Assembly (NCBI GenBank): GCA_045106685.1
Contig: JBGCFB010000167.1
Coordinates: 1-10,887 of the forward strand
Direction: 5' to 3'
DNA: 10,887 nucleotides
Source: JAUIGE01 sp045106685
GTDB lineage: Bacteria > Bacteroidota > Bacteroidia > J057
A program made the translations under genes and the position numbers. The notes below the pieces were generated by a model. The model did not search any database. It was not told the DNA's origin and saw nothing but the letters and a program-made list of their open reading frames with translations. This document shows positions 1 to 8,158 of the stretch, one piece after another (the stretch's first letter is position 1; each line of letters starts with the position of its first letter).

Positions 1-3000
1 GGGTGACAAAATCTGCCTGCGGCGTAGGCCAGGCCTCAATGGTTGTATCTTTAACTGATATATACCCATTAGCGTCTGTGACGGCAAGGGTTATCCTGTA
101 GACGCCTGGCGTGGTATAAATAAAGGATGAGTTTTGCTGACGATCAGTTCCGCCCGGCACACCAAAATCCCATTCCCAATCTACGATGGGAGCATTGCCA
201 GGAGGCGATGCATCGAAAGCCTCCACGTAATATGGCGTACATCCTGCCACGCCTGAAAGGCGCAAGCCTGCCTGCGGAAGTGGATGAACAATGACGGCCG
301 TCTGCGCGAGCGCAGTATCCCTACAGCCTTCATTAGTAGTGACGATCAGCTGCACATTATACGTTCCAGGCCCATTATAAAAATGTGCAGGATTCTGAAC
401 CATACTGGTCGTATTATCCCCAAAGTTCCAATCCCAACTGACAAGCGGAATCCCTGACGTACTTCTGTCTACAAATTGAAGTGTTCCAGTATCACAAAGC
501 GCCGCAAGCGATGGTCGAAAATCTGCCGAAGGCTTTTCAAGCACGATGACACTATCGGCTATTGGTACAGAAAGCCTACAGCCCAGACCGTCATCCAGAA
601 TCATCACAGGATGAAATACTCCTGGTCGCGTGTAAACATGACTAAACGTATTCAAAATTGGGCTTCCAGAAAGCACCGTCCCATCATCAAAGTCGATCGC
701 ATTTGAGACGGTATTAGTAAGCTGGGTATTGCCGCTTACGAGTAAGTCCTCACAGCCCACCAAAGGCTGAATATCGAAGGTGCCGCTCGGTCCGAGTACT
801 GTAATCGTATTTGGCAAAAAGAATGTATCCTGACAGCCCGATGCAGAAGTAGCGATTACAAACACGGTGTATGTTCCTGGCAACGTGTACTGATGGGTCG
901 GGTTCTGTACGTTAGCACCGTTTCCGTCTCCGAAGTCCCACTGCCAGCGCGTAAACTGATGTGCAGAGTTGATGGTCGCGGTAAAATTGGTGAGCAGCGG
1001 CGGGCAATTGATCGAAGTCAAACTTGCGCTAACCGTAATATCGGGATCTTCCACGACTACTATGCTTTGCAATGTATCACTACAACCGAGGCTATCGGTT
1101 ACGATAAGTTGGGTCGTATATCGTCCATCCTGAACATAGGTATGAGTCTGATTACCGCTAGAAAAAGAGCCCCCTCGATCGCCAAAATACCACTGGTAAT
1201 TCAATGTCGATACGCCACTGGACCGGTCGGTGAACCGCAGGGGTCGGCCTATACAAGTCGCAGGAAACTGCGGCTGATAAGAAGCGGTCGGTTTTGTCAC
1301 CAAAATAAACCTCCGCTTACTTATGGTCCCGACACAGCCACGGCTGTCTGTGGCCGTAAGCGTCACGGTAAAGTCACCTGTTCTGTTATAACGATGAGTA
1401 GGATTTTGCAAGGTGCTACTTGTACCGTCTCCAAAATCCCAAAGCCAATTCGTAATTGTCAATGGCGTAAACGTAGAGTTTGTAAATGTTACAAGATCTC
1501 CGATGCAGGCATTCGTATCCAATGCACCAAATGTCACATTCGGTTGATACACATCAATCCGGATGGTGCGAGTGCCAGCGCAGGAACCTGCCGAGTACAT
1601 CGCAAGGCTCGCAGTAAAAGTTCCAGCCTGATTATAGGTATGTTGGGGGTTTTGCCGAATCGATCGATTACCATCACCAAAATCCCAATTCCACAAGGCT
1701 CCTCCAGTGCCTTGGTCTGTAAACTGGACGGTCTGCGGAACGCAGCCTGAACGAGGAGTAGCAGCGATTTGCATTCTGAAAATCTCAACAGATACAGTAG
1801 AAATAACGGTATCAGCGCACCCTGTCGCATCATTCCACACCACCATCATAACATTGTAAAACCCTGTTTGTCGATAGGTAAATATAGGCTCTGCTATATT
1901 GGAAGTATCGCCTGGATTACCCGTTCCAAAATCCCAGAAATATCGCGTTGCCCCAATCGAAGTATCTCGAAAGAAAACCGTATGCGGCGTATCACAGCCT
2001 ACCAGATTGCCATCAAAGCCTGCCTTTGGAGGCAGTATATGAAAAGCACTATCCTTTCTCAGCGTATCATAACAGCCTCTATCTTCTACAATCAATTCAA
2101 TAAAGTACCATCCAGTATCCTGAAAAGCGAATTTGGGGTCCTTTTGATTAAGGTATGTAATTCCACCAATATCCCAGACAGATGCATTATAGTTTCCCGT
2201 AGATCGATTGAACAAATACACTTCCTGGCGCACGCAGGCTATGGAGTCTACAATTTCGAAGTCGGCCTTCACCGTATCGCCGACAGCTATTCTTCTACTA
2301 ATGGAATCGATACATCCCAAAGAGTCTTCGACGATTAACTTCACATCATAAAAGCCTGTATCCAAATAGGTCGCCCGTGGGTTGGCTATGATAGCGGTAT
2401 CCCCATTTCCAAAATCCCAGTGATAGCTCACGATAGGACCACTAGGGCCGAGTACAGAGCCATCCATAAAGTTTACTCCTAGTGGCTTACAGCCCTTCAG
2501 CGAATCTGCAGAAAGACCAGCAGTTACTCCGCCTACTTTTATAATATCAAATTGGCTTTGGGATGAACTACATCCAAAAGGGTCAGTAGCCTGAAGCGTA
2601 ACCGAATAGGAGCCTCTAGCTAGGTAGGTATGACTTGGGCTAGTTTGATTACTGGGATTTGAACCATCTCCAAATAACCAGCGATAGACTGTTCCAGGAG
2701 GGCTTTGGGTAGCATTAGTGAATTGTACAGCGAGAGGAGGATCACAAGAAAAGGCGGGATCAGGACTATAGGTAAAGTTAACCTGAGGGAGAGGGCGAAC
2801 CCGTACGTCAAGGGTATCATAGGTAAAGCAAGGGCCAGGCTCTGTATTGATCAGCGTGATTCTATAGTTACCGGGGTTTCGCGAAGTAAATATCTCAGAG
2901 CAAGCCGTGCTGCTACCTCCGTTAATATCCCACAAAGTAGCGATGGCTGAAGTTGAATTACAGTCTAAAAAAATGGTATCTCCAGGGCAAATCACCGTAT

Positions 3001-3770
3001 CGGACGCGATAATTTTGGCCAGGTTATTTCCCACATTGACCATATTGGGGATCACCAGTGTATCACTACAACCAATTTGGTCGGTGATGATATGGGTAAC
3101 TGTAAATGAGCCACGGAAATTATAGTTTCCTGTGGCTGTAGCTCCGAAACCAAGTCTTCCATTTCCAAAGTTCCATTGATGCGTGGTTCCTGGCCCTGTC
3201 CCCAAGGCCCTAAAGGTGGAGAATAGGGGCTGGTTACATGCAGTAGTTGGAGTGCCATTAAAACTCGCATCAGGCCAATTTACAGTAACAAGCTGTGGAA
3301 TAAACGCCGTGCCTACACATCCATTGATATCAGTAACCGAAAGTGAAATACCATATGTTCCGGCCTGACTATAGCGCTTCACTGGATTCTGAGAATTATC
3401 TACCGAACCATCTCCAAAGGACCACTGCCAACTCGCGATAGGCGAACTGCCCTGAATCGAGAGATCGCTAAAGTTGACGGGAGCGGATCGACATACCATG
3501 GTCGGTTGAACGGTAAAGTCTGCTTGTGGCCCTTCAAAAATCACAATAGGAGCAGCCATCCCTATGGTTTGGGATGGTGCGCCGCTGAATAAGAGTTGGA
3601 CCGTTATGTTATAATTTCCCGCAGTTTGGAATACACGGCCGGGCGAAGCTAGGCTTGAAAAAGGGCTCCCATTAATAGCCCAGGAATATCCAGAAACACC
3701 TGGCGGCAGGTTCCCTTGCAAAGAGAATGTCACGCTTATGGGGGCGCATCCACTGGAATCACTTGCTACT
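1..3770 (-). repeat. Array of about fifteen PKD-like coding repeats
   Basis: Within the giant gene the core W-x-[WFY]-x-FG[DN]G recurs about every 84 codons. Good copies are YRWLFGDG, YHWDFGNG, WLWDFGDG and WDWNFGDN. Degenerate copies are YSWAING (first), TLWDINGG, SVWDIGG and a DFDDG copy. Most repeats carry one cysteine near the start (GCxP or ACxG type) and a second in a late GCxDT-like motif. The first repeat lacks the second cysteine, and the fifteenth has NGY where the others have GC. A sixteenth repeat begins at the left edge with PQADF. The repeats differ clearly in DNA sequence, so the array looks old rather than recently amplified. Confidence 0.85.
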
Positions 3771-3898
3771 ATTTGCACCTGCGACCAGCCAACATTGAAC
3801 CCCAATAAAAGCAAAAGCAACAACACAAATTTCCTAAAAGGAGGTGCTGAGTTTTTTTTGAAACAGTCTAAAACTTTATAGCTATTGTGGGTGAACAT
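1..3898 (-). CDS. Giant secreted multi-PKD-repeat protein (3' end beyond the window)
   Basis: The minus strand is open from an ATG at 3898 to the left edge, at least 1299 codons, and no stop codon appears in the full translation. Residues 1-40 form a signal peptide: a basic n-region, a run of seven leucines at about 26-32, and GWSQ before the probable cleavage site. About fifteen PKD-like repeats of about 84 residues follow, each with a W-x-W/F-x-FGDG turn and most with a later NPxHxY-like motif. Examples are WQWSFGDG at 157-164, WNWDFGDG at 736-743 and WQWDFGDG at 985-992. Such proteins are usually exported and surface-attached or secreted, often by the type IX system, whose C-terminal sorting domain would lie outside the window. 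No catalytic domain is visible, so an adhesive or structural role is an inference. This is the first in-frame ATG after a stop at 3992-3994. Confidence 0.92.
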   Translation of the reverse strand, partial: MFTHNSYKVLDCFKKNSAPPFRKFVLLLLLLLGFNVGWSQVQIVASDSSGCAPISVTFSLQGNLPPGVSGYSWAINGSPFSSLASPGRVFQTAGNYNITVQLLFSGAPSQTIGMAAPIVIFEGPQADFTVQPTMVCRSAPVNFSDLSIQGSSPIASWQWSFGDGSVDNSQNPVKRYSQAGTYGISLSVTDINGCVGTAFIPQLVTVNWPDASFNGTPTTACNQPLFSTFRALGTGPGTTHQWNFGNGRLGFGATATGNYNFRGSFTVTHIITDQIGCSDTLVIPNMVNVGNNLAKIIASDTVICPGDTIFLDCNSTSAIATLWDINGGSSTACSEIFTSRNPGNYRITLINTEPGPCFTYDTLDVRVRPLPQVNFTYSPDPAFSCDPPLAVQFTNATQSPPGTVYRWLFGDGSNPSNQTSPSHTYLARGSYSVTLQATDPFGCSSSQSQFDIIKVGGVTAGLSADSLKGCKPLGVNFMDGSVLGPSGPIVSYHWDFGNGDTAIIANPRATYLDTGFYDVKLIVEDSLGCIDSISRRIAVGDTVKADFEIVDSIACVRQEVYLFNRSTGNYNASVWDIGGITYLNQKDPKFAFQDTGWYFIELIVEDRGCYDTLRKDSAFHILPPKAGFDGNLVGCDTPHTVFFRDTSIGATRYFWDFGTGNPGDTSNIAEPIFTYRQTGFYNVMMVVWNDATGCADTVISTVSVEIFRMQIAATPRSGCVPQTVQFTDQGTGGALWNWDFGDGNRSIRQNPQHTYNQAGTFTASLAMYSAGSCAGTRTIRIDVYQPNVTFGALDTNACIGDLVTFTNSTFTPLTITNWLWDFGDGTSSTLQNPTHRYNRTGDFTVTLTATDSRGCVGTISKRRFILVTKPTASYQPQFPATCIGRPLRFTDRSSGVSTLNYQWYFGDRGGSFSSGNQTHTYVQDGRYTTQLIVTDSLGCSDTLQSIVVVEDPDITVSASLTSINCPPLLTNFTATINSAHQFTRWQWDFGDGNGANVQNPTHQYTLPGTYTVFVIATSASGCQDTFFLPNTITVLGPSGTFDIQPLVGCEDLLVSGNTQLTNTVSNAIDFDDGTVLSGSPILNTFSHVYTRPGVFHPVMILDDGLGCRLSVPIADSVIVLEKPSADFRPSLAALCDTGTLQFVDRSTSGIPLVSWDWNFGDNTTSMVQNPAHFYNGPGTYNVQLIVTTNEGCRDTALAQTAVIVHPLPQAGLRLSGVAGCTPYYVEAFDASPPGNAPIVDWEWDFGVPGGTDRQQNSSFIYTTPGVYRITLAVTDANGYISVKDTTIEAWPTPQADFVT

Positions 3899-4056
3899 TG
3901 ATCTGGCGTAATAGAAAAGGGAGTGAGTAAAGAAACCGTAATTGGACTGCTCCGTTCTGAATAAAAAATCAAGATCTGAGCTGACAAATATTTATAATGT
4001 AACAAATTACTATTTTTATAACCCTTAAAACCCTAAAATCGTTTGCCCTGCCCAAA
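3899..4056. promoter_or_regulatory. Divergent promoter region
   Basis: This 158-bp spacer lies between the divergent starts of the PKD gene and the HhH gene and must hold the start signals of both. Its core, about 3983-4035, is markedly AT-rich. I found no exact TAnnTTTG box on either strand, only near misses, so no individual promoter is called. No Shine-Dalgarno sequence precedes either start, which is normal in Bacteroidota. Confidence 0.35.
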
Positions 4057-4971
4057 ATGAAGACTGGATGGAACTTTTCCCGGCGACAACGGAACGGCCT
4101 ACTCGTTCTGGTTGTGATCATCTTGACCATTATTGGTTTTCGCTATGGGAGCCGCCTGGGGAAACAAAAGGATCAGATAACAGCTCCTCCTCCTTTGGCC
4201 GTCGTGCCCGATAGTAGTTATATAAAAAAGCGAAAGCAGTATAAGCAAAAGGGCCAGAGACCAACTTTTTCTCACAAAAAAAAGACACGGCCCGAAGCAG
4301 GAACAATCAATATTAACCTGGCACAGGCAGCCGACCTTGAACGCCTTCCAGGCATAGGCCCCGTTTTTTCAAAAAGAATCGTAAAGTATCGGGACGCGAT
4401 AGGCGGTTTTGATTCTGTAGCCCAGCTAAAGCAGGTTTACGGGCTCCCTCCTGAAACGTACGACGATCTTGCAGCGCTATTTTTTATTACAAAAAAGCAG
4501 GTAACAGATGCGAAAAAACGTGTAGACACATTTCCCATCAAAAAATTTGATCCCAGACCTTCTGCATCATATATGATCACTGATCTAAATTCTGCGGACT
4601 CCGTGGCGCTTGATGCTTTACCAGGAATCGGCCCTACCCTATCTAGGCGTATTATCAAATTTCGAAATCGCATCGGATACTTTGCTTCCGCGGATATGCT
4701 TACGCTGGTTTACGGGCTTTCTGAGGAAAATTATAACAAAGCATTACCCTGGCTGAGCATCTCACCAACTGAAGCCCGGCCACTATCGCTCAGAACTGCA
4801 GAATGGAAAGACCTCAAAAATCTATCTTTTCTTTCTAAAAAAAGCATCAACGCCATCCTTACTCAAAAACGAAATATGATTCCGTTTATCAGTTGGGACG
4901 AGGTCGCAAAACTCCCCGAAATGGATAGTACAAAAACTCGCTGGCTGAAAGGTTATGCGACGCTGAAATGA
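4057..4971 (+). CDS. Membrane-anchored ComEA-like helix-hairpin-helix protein
   Basis: This 304-residue protein has a short basic N-terminus, one membrane helix at about 13-30, then a lysine-rich linker (about 36-80). Two ComEA-type helix-hairpin-helix domains follow at about 84-143 and 174-233. Each has the non-specific DNA-backbone-binding hairpin (LPGIGPVFSKRIVKYR at 97-112; LPGIGPTLSRRIIKFR at 188-203), a G-F/Y-F step and a VYGL turn. A third copy at about 243-304 keeps the overall pattern, but its hairpin is LSFLSKKSINAIL, without the glycines. In other bacteria ComEA binds incoming DNA during transformation. Paralogues with this anchor are common in Bacteroidota and their role is mostly untested, so competence is an inference. 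The gene stands alone between the divergent PKD gene and purH, with its own spacer on each side. The chosen ATG is the one that includes the membrane helix. Confidence 0.9.
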   Translation: MKTGWNFSRRQRNGLLVLVVIILTIIGFRYGSRLGKQKDQITAPPPLAVVPDSSYIKKRKQYKQKGQRPTFSHKKKTRPEAGTININLAQAADLERLPGIGPVFSKRIVKYRDAIGGFDSVAQLKQVYGLPPETYDDLAALFFITKKQVTDAKKRVDTFPIKKFDPRPSASYMITDLNSADSVALDALPGIGPTLSRRIIKFRNRIGYFASADMLTLVYGLSEENYNKALPWLSISPTEARPLSLRTAEWKDLKNLSFLSKKSINAILTQKRNMIPFISWDEVAKLPEMDSTKTRWLKGYATLK

Positions 4972-5102
4972 GGTGGTAATAAGAAGCTAGTTCTGCAATT
5001 CCCATTCTCCAATCTCTCTTCTACAATCCATCACGTTTTTATTGCAGATTTGAGATGAGTGATATTAGATTTTTGATTTGTAAGGAGAAACTTATAGTTA
5101 GC

Positions 5103-5133
5103 TTGTAGCCTACAGCCCCTTTACTTACTTTTG
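5103..5133 (+). promoter_or_regulatory. Candidate Bacteroidota sigma-A promoter of the purH-mreBCD unit
   Basis: TACTTTTG at 5126-5133 matches the Bacteroidota -7 consensus TAnnTTTG exactly. A TTG at 5103-5105 lies 20 nt upstream, in the place of the -33 element. Transcription would start near 5140, giving a leader of about 14 nt before the purH ATG at 5154. It is the only exact match to the box that I noticed in the spacers I checked. Confidence 0.55.
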
Positions 5134-5153
5134 TAGCTTACTCTATCGCAACG

Positions 5154-6671
5154 ATGTCTGAAGTTACCCCGCTCTCCGCTGCACTCATTTCCGTTTATCA
5201 TAAAAAAGGCCTCGAACCGCTCGCTGAAGCACTTAATGCTCAGGGAGTTACCGTTTATTCTACGGGTGGTACTGCCGATTACTTACGTGGTCTTGGCTGC
5301 CATGTGGTAGACGTTGCAGACCTTACTGGTTATCCGTCTATTTTGGGTGGTCGTGTAAAAACGCTTCACCCCAAAGTTCATGGAGGAATACTCGCCCGCC
5401 GCGCTGAGGCCAGCGACCAGGCTGAGCTCACTCAATATGAGATCCCACCGATCGACCTTGTAGTCGTCGACTTGTACCCGTTTGAAGAAACGGTAGCCAG
5501 TGGAGCAGACGAAGCAGCAGTTATTGAGAAAATCGACATTGGTGGAATTGCCTTGATTCGTGGAGCAGCGAAAAACTTCAAGGATGTAGCCATTGTGCCT
5601 TCGGCAGCGTGGTATGAAACTGCGGGGAAGTGGCTGACAGATCAAGGCGGATTTACCCTTGACCAACGCAAAACACTTGCCGCAGCGGCATTCGATGTGT
5701 CATCACATTACGATACACACATCCATATGTATCTGGCTGGAGAAAGCGACAGCCTGAAGGTTTCTTCGCAAACCTCAACAGCATTGCGATATGGAGAGAA
5801 TCCTCACCAGCAAGCCTGGTATTACGGCGATATCTCGACCCAATTCGATCAGCTTCATGGCAAGGCGCTTTCCTATAACAACATCGTCGATATCGAGGCA
5901 GCACTCGACCTTGTGGATGAGTTCGATAAGCCATTCTTTGCCGTGCTAAAACATACCAACCCATGTGGTTGTGCTGTCGCAACAAATATGCTCGATGCCT
6001 GGACCAAGGCACTGGCGGGAGACCCCCTCTCTGCCTTCGGCGGAGTCCTTGCTTGCAATGGTACAATCGATGAGGCAGTTGCAACAGAAATTGACAAATT
6101 GTTCTTCGAAGTGCTCATAGCAGAAGATTTTTCGGAGGATGCGATGAAAATTTTACAAAAAAAGAAAAATCGTATTCTACTCAAGCGAACCGGAAAAGAT
6201 CGTCATGCCAAAATTCAAAAATCGATGCTTGACGGCTATTTAGTACAAGAAAAAAATATACGACAGCTTCAGGCAGCGGATTTAAGTTTCCCTGCGAATA
6301 TTGAACCTAATACAGACCAACTTGCAGACGCATATTTTGGAGACAAGGTAGTTAAACACCTGAAATCCAATGCGATAGCGATTGTGAAGGACAGCCAACT
6401 CATCGGAAGCGGTGTAGGCCAGACCTCACGTGTAGATGCCTTAAAACAGGCGATAGACAAGGCAAAACGAATGGGTTTTGCGCTGGAAGGGTCGACTTTA
6501 TCGTCTGATGCTTTCTTTCCATTTAAGGATTCTGTTGAGCTTGCACAAGCCGCAGGAATCACCACAATTGTGGAGCCAGGAGGCTCCAGACGCGATCAAG
6601 AAACGATCGACTATTGCACAACTCACAAGCTGTGTTTAATTTTCACAGGAATTCGCCACTTTAAGCACTAA
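5154..6671 (+). CDS. purH: Bifunctional AICAR formyltransferase / IMP cyclohydrolase
   Basis: The 505-residue product catalyses the last two steps of de novo purine synthesis: formylation of AICAR by 10-formyl-tetrahydrofolate, then ring closure to IMP. The N-terminal MGS-like cyclohydrolase domain (about 1-145) shows YSTGGTADYL (35-44) and GGRVKTLHPKVHGG (65-78). The transformylase domain follows, with LRYGENPHQ (211-219), the catalytic Lys-His pair in KHTNPCG (266-272), DPLSAFGG (290-297) and the C-terminal signature ending in FTGIRHFKH. The length is normal for the family and all key motifs are present, so it should be active in the cytoplasm. It has a promoter-like box directly upstream, and its TAA overlaps the mreB ATG by one base, a sign of translational coupling. 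The purH-mreB pairing is typical of Bacteroidota. Confidence 0.97.
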   Translation: MSEVTPLSAALISVYHKKGLEPLAEALNAQGVTVYSTGGTADYLRGLGCHVVDVADLTGYPSILGGRVKTLHPKVHGGILARRAEASDQAELTQYEIPPIDLVVVDLYPFEETVASGADEAAVIEKIDIGGIALIRGAAKNFKDVAIVPSAAWYETAGKWLTDQGGFTLDQRKTLAAAAFDVSSHYDTHIHMYLAGESDSLKVSSQTSTALRYGENPHQQAWYYGDISTQFDQLHGKALSYNNIVDIEAALDLVDEFDKPFFAVLKHTNPCGCAVATNMLDAWTKALAGDPLSAFGGVLACNGTIDEAVATEIDKLFFEVLIAEDFSEDAMKILQKKKNRILLKRTGKDRHAKIQKSMLDGYLVQEKNIRQLQAADLSFPANIEPNTDQLADAYFGDKVVKHLKSNAIAIVKDSQLIGSGVGQTSRVDALKQAIDKAKRMGFALEGSTLSSDAFFPFKDSVELAQAAGITTIVEPGGSRRDQETIDYCTTHKLCLIFTGIRHFKH

Positions 6672-7693
6672 TGGGACTATTTGATTTTTTAACCACAGAC
6701 ATAGGAATTGACCTTGGTACAGCTAATACATTGATCGTATATGACGATGAAGTAGTCGTAAACCAACCGTCAATCGTAGCCGTCGATCGTATGTCAGGCA
6801 GAATAATTGCCGTAGGAGAAGAGGCACAGCAGATGCACGAGAAGACGCACGAAAAGTATAAAACAATTCGTCCCTTACGTGATGGTGTAATCGCCGACTT
6901 TACTGTGGCAGAATCCATGATTCAAGCCATGATAAAACTCTTACCTCGCAAAGGCTGGTTTTATCCTAAATCCTACCGCATGGTTATCTGTGTACCGAGT
7001 GGTATCACAGAAGTAGAGCGTCGTGCTGTAACCGACTCAGCAGAACACTCAGGCGGCAAGGATGTACGCCTGATCGACGAGCCAATGGCCGCAGCAATTG
7101 GTATCGGTCTTGATGTAAAAGCACCTACGGGTTACATGGTTGTGGACATCGGTGGTGGTACTACAGAAATTGCGGTGATCGCGCTTTCAGGTATTGTTAC
7201 TGACCAAAGTATCCGCATCGCCGGAGACGAGTTCAATGACGACATTCTCGACTATATGCGTAAGCAGCACAACATGCTCATCGGTGAGCGTAGTGCAGAG
7301 CGTATTAAGATTGAAGTAGGAGCTGCGCTTCCTGATCTGGAAACGCCTCCTGAGCCAATCGAAATTCGCGGAAAAGACCTAATGTCTGGCATCCCGAAAA
7401 CAATTAAAATTTCGCACACGGAAGTAGCCGAAGCACTCAATAAATCGATTACTAAAATCGAAGATGCTGTACTTAAAGCACTAGAGAGCACGCCTCCTGA
7501 GCTTTCTGCAGACATCTATGAGCAAGGAATTTATATCACTGGTGGCGGTGCCTTGCTTCGTGGTCTCGACAAGCGTCTCCACATCAAAACACAACTCCCG
7601 ATTCACGTAGCGGAAGATCCGCTCAAGGCGGTAGTACGTGGAACGGCGATTGTACTGAAGAATCTGGACGAGTATAAGTATTTGACTACCTGA
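6671..7693 (+). CDS. mreB: Rod-shape-determining actin homologue MreB
   Basis: This 340-residue protein of the actin/Hsp70 ATPase fold polymerises under the inner membrane and positions the elongation cell-wall machinery. Visible elements in order are: phosphate-1 DIGIDLGTANT (10-20); connect-1 GVIADFTVAE (72-81); the conserved CVPSGITEVERRAV (107-120) and LIDEPMAAAIGIGL (134-147); phosphate-2 VVDIGGGTTEIAVI (157-170); the adenosine motif YITGGGALLRGLD (288-300); and VVRGTAIVL (321-329). The N-terminus MGLFDFLTTD could act as a membrane-binding amphipathic stretch. The length is normal and nothing is missing. Translation starts inside the purH stop (TAATG). The stop TGA at 7691-7693 is followed at once by the left end of the inserted unit described at 7694-8229. 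Confidence 0.98.
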   Translation: MGLFDFLTTDIGIDLGTANTLIVYDDEVVVNQPSIVAVDRMSGRIIAVGEEAQQMHEKTHEKYKTIRPLRDGVIADFTVAESMIQAMIKLLPRKGWFYPKSYRMVICVPSGITEVERRAVTDSAEHSGGKDVRLIDEPMAAAIGIGLDVKAPTGYMVVDIGGGTTEIAVIALSGIVTDQSIRIAGDEFNDDILDYMRKQHNMLIGERSAERIKIEVGAALPDLETPPEPIEIRGKDLMSGIPKTIKISHTEVAEALNKSITKIEDAVLKALESTPPELSADIYEQGIYITGGGALLRGLDKRLHIKTQLPIHVAEDPLKAVVRGTAIVLKNLDEYKYLTT

Positions 7694-7750
7694 TAGTTCA
7701 ATTTGGTTCAAGGTTCAAGGTTCAAGGTTCAATACTGTTCAAAGTTTAAG
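7694..7750 (+). repeat. Left heptamer array (GGTTCAA type)
   Basis: Four perfect tandem copies of GGTTCAA occupy 7705-7711, 7712-7718, 7719-7725 and 7726-7732. TAGTTCAA lies upstream at 7694-7701, and GTTCAA (7737-7742) plus the variant AGTTTAA (7743-7749) lie downstream. GTTCAAAGTT at 7737-7746 is exactly inverted at 8182-8191, and AGTTTAAG at 7743-7750 is exactly inverted at 8204-8211. Confidence 0.9.
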
Positions 7751-7763
7751 AAGCAAGATATTG

Positions 7764-8144
7764 ATGAGGCGGTTTGAAGATATAAAAGCATGGCAAAAGG
7801 CTCGCGACTTAGCCAAGGTTTTTTTTGAACTTTCTCAACAAGAAGTGTTTCTTAAAGAACGCCATATCCGAACTCAGATGCTGCGTTCTGCAGGTTCGAT
7901 TATGGATAACATTGCAGAAGGATTTGAAAGAGGTGGCAATAAAGAATTCATTCAGTTCTTATTTATTGCCAAAGGGTCCGCAGGAGAGTTTCGATCTCAG
8001 CTTTACAGATGTAAAGATTTCAATATGATTGATGAAGAAAAATTCTCGCTCCTTTTTGGTTATTCAGAAGAGATCAGTAAAATGACAATGGCTTTAATCC
8101 AATATTTAAAAAAGAGTCCATTAAAAGGAGACAAATATTCTTAG
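7764..8144 (+). CDS. Four-helix-bundle protein, 23S rRNA intervening-sequence (S23/IVP, Avd-like) family
   Basis: This 126-residue protein matches the TIGR02436/PF05635 type. It opens with RRFEDIKAWQKARDLAK, followed by the conserved SAGSIMDNIAEGFERG (about residues 42-57), KEFIQFLFIAKGSAGEFRSQL and a C-terminal helix rich in Met, Leu and Lys. Related proteins are encoded inside rRNA intervening sequences and, as Avd, in diversity-generating retroelements. Known members form basic pentameric helical bundles thought to bind nucleic acid, but the role of the IVS form is not established. I chose the ATG at 7764; a TTG directly before it at 7761 would add one residue. The gene is flanked by inverted heptamer arrays and sits in the transcription direction of mreBCD. 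It has no known part in cell shape and is most likely a passenger. The frame is intact. Confidence 0.9.
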   Translation: MRRFEDIKAWQKARDLAKVFFELSQQEVFLKERHIRTQMLRSAGSIMDNIAEGFERGGNKEFIQFLFIAKGSAGEFRSQLYRCKDFNMIDEEKFSLLFGYSEEISKMTMALIQYLKKSPLKGDKYS

Positions 8145-8158
8145 CAACTCAATCAAGG

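Noticed and set aside
893..1750. A 285-codon open frame on the plus strand
   Set aside because: It lies antisense to the PKD-repeat gene, its translation resembles no known family and is rich in Arg, Ser and Cys, and the opposite strand carries clear FGDG motifs.
1769..2338. A 189-codon open frame on the plus strand
   Set aside because: It is also antisense to the PKD array and has low-quality composition, whereas the minus strand shows regular repeats across the same bases.
5653..6084. A 143-codon open frame on the minus strand inside purH
   Set aside because: purH is intact and well conserved on the plus strand; the antisense product has no recognisable features.
7694..7750. CRISPR-like short repeat array
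   Set aside because: The units are 7 bp, directly abutting and without spacers, and there are no cas genes.
7764..8144. Avd-like accessory gene of a diversity-generating retroelement
   Set aside because: The fold family is shared, but no reverse transcriptase, template repeat or variable repeat is nearby. The inverted flanking repeats fit an IVS-type unit better.
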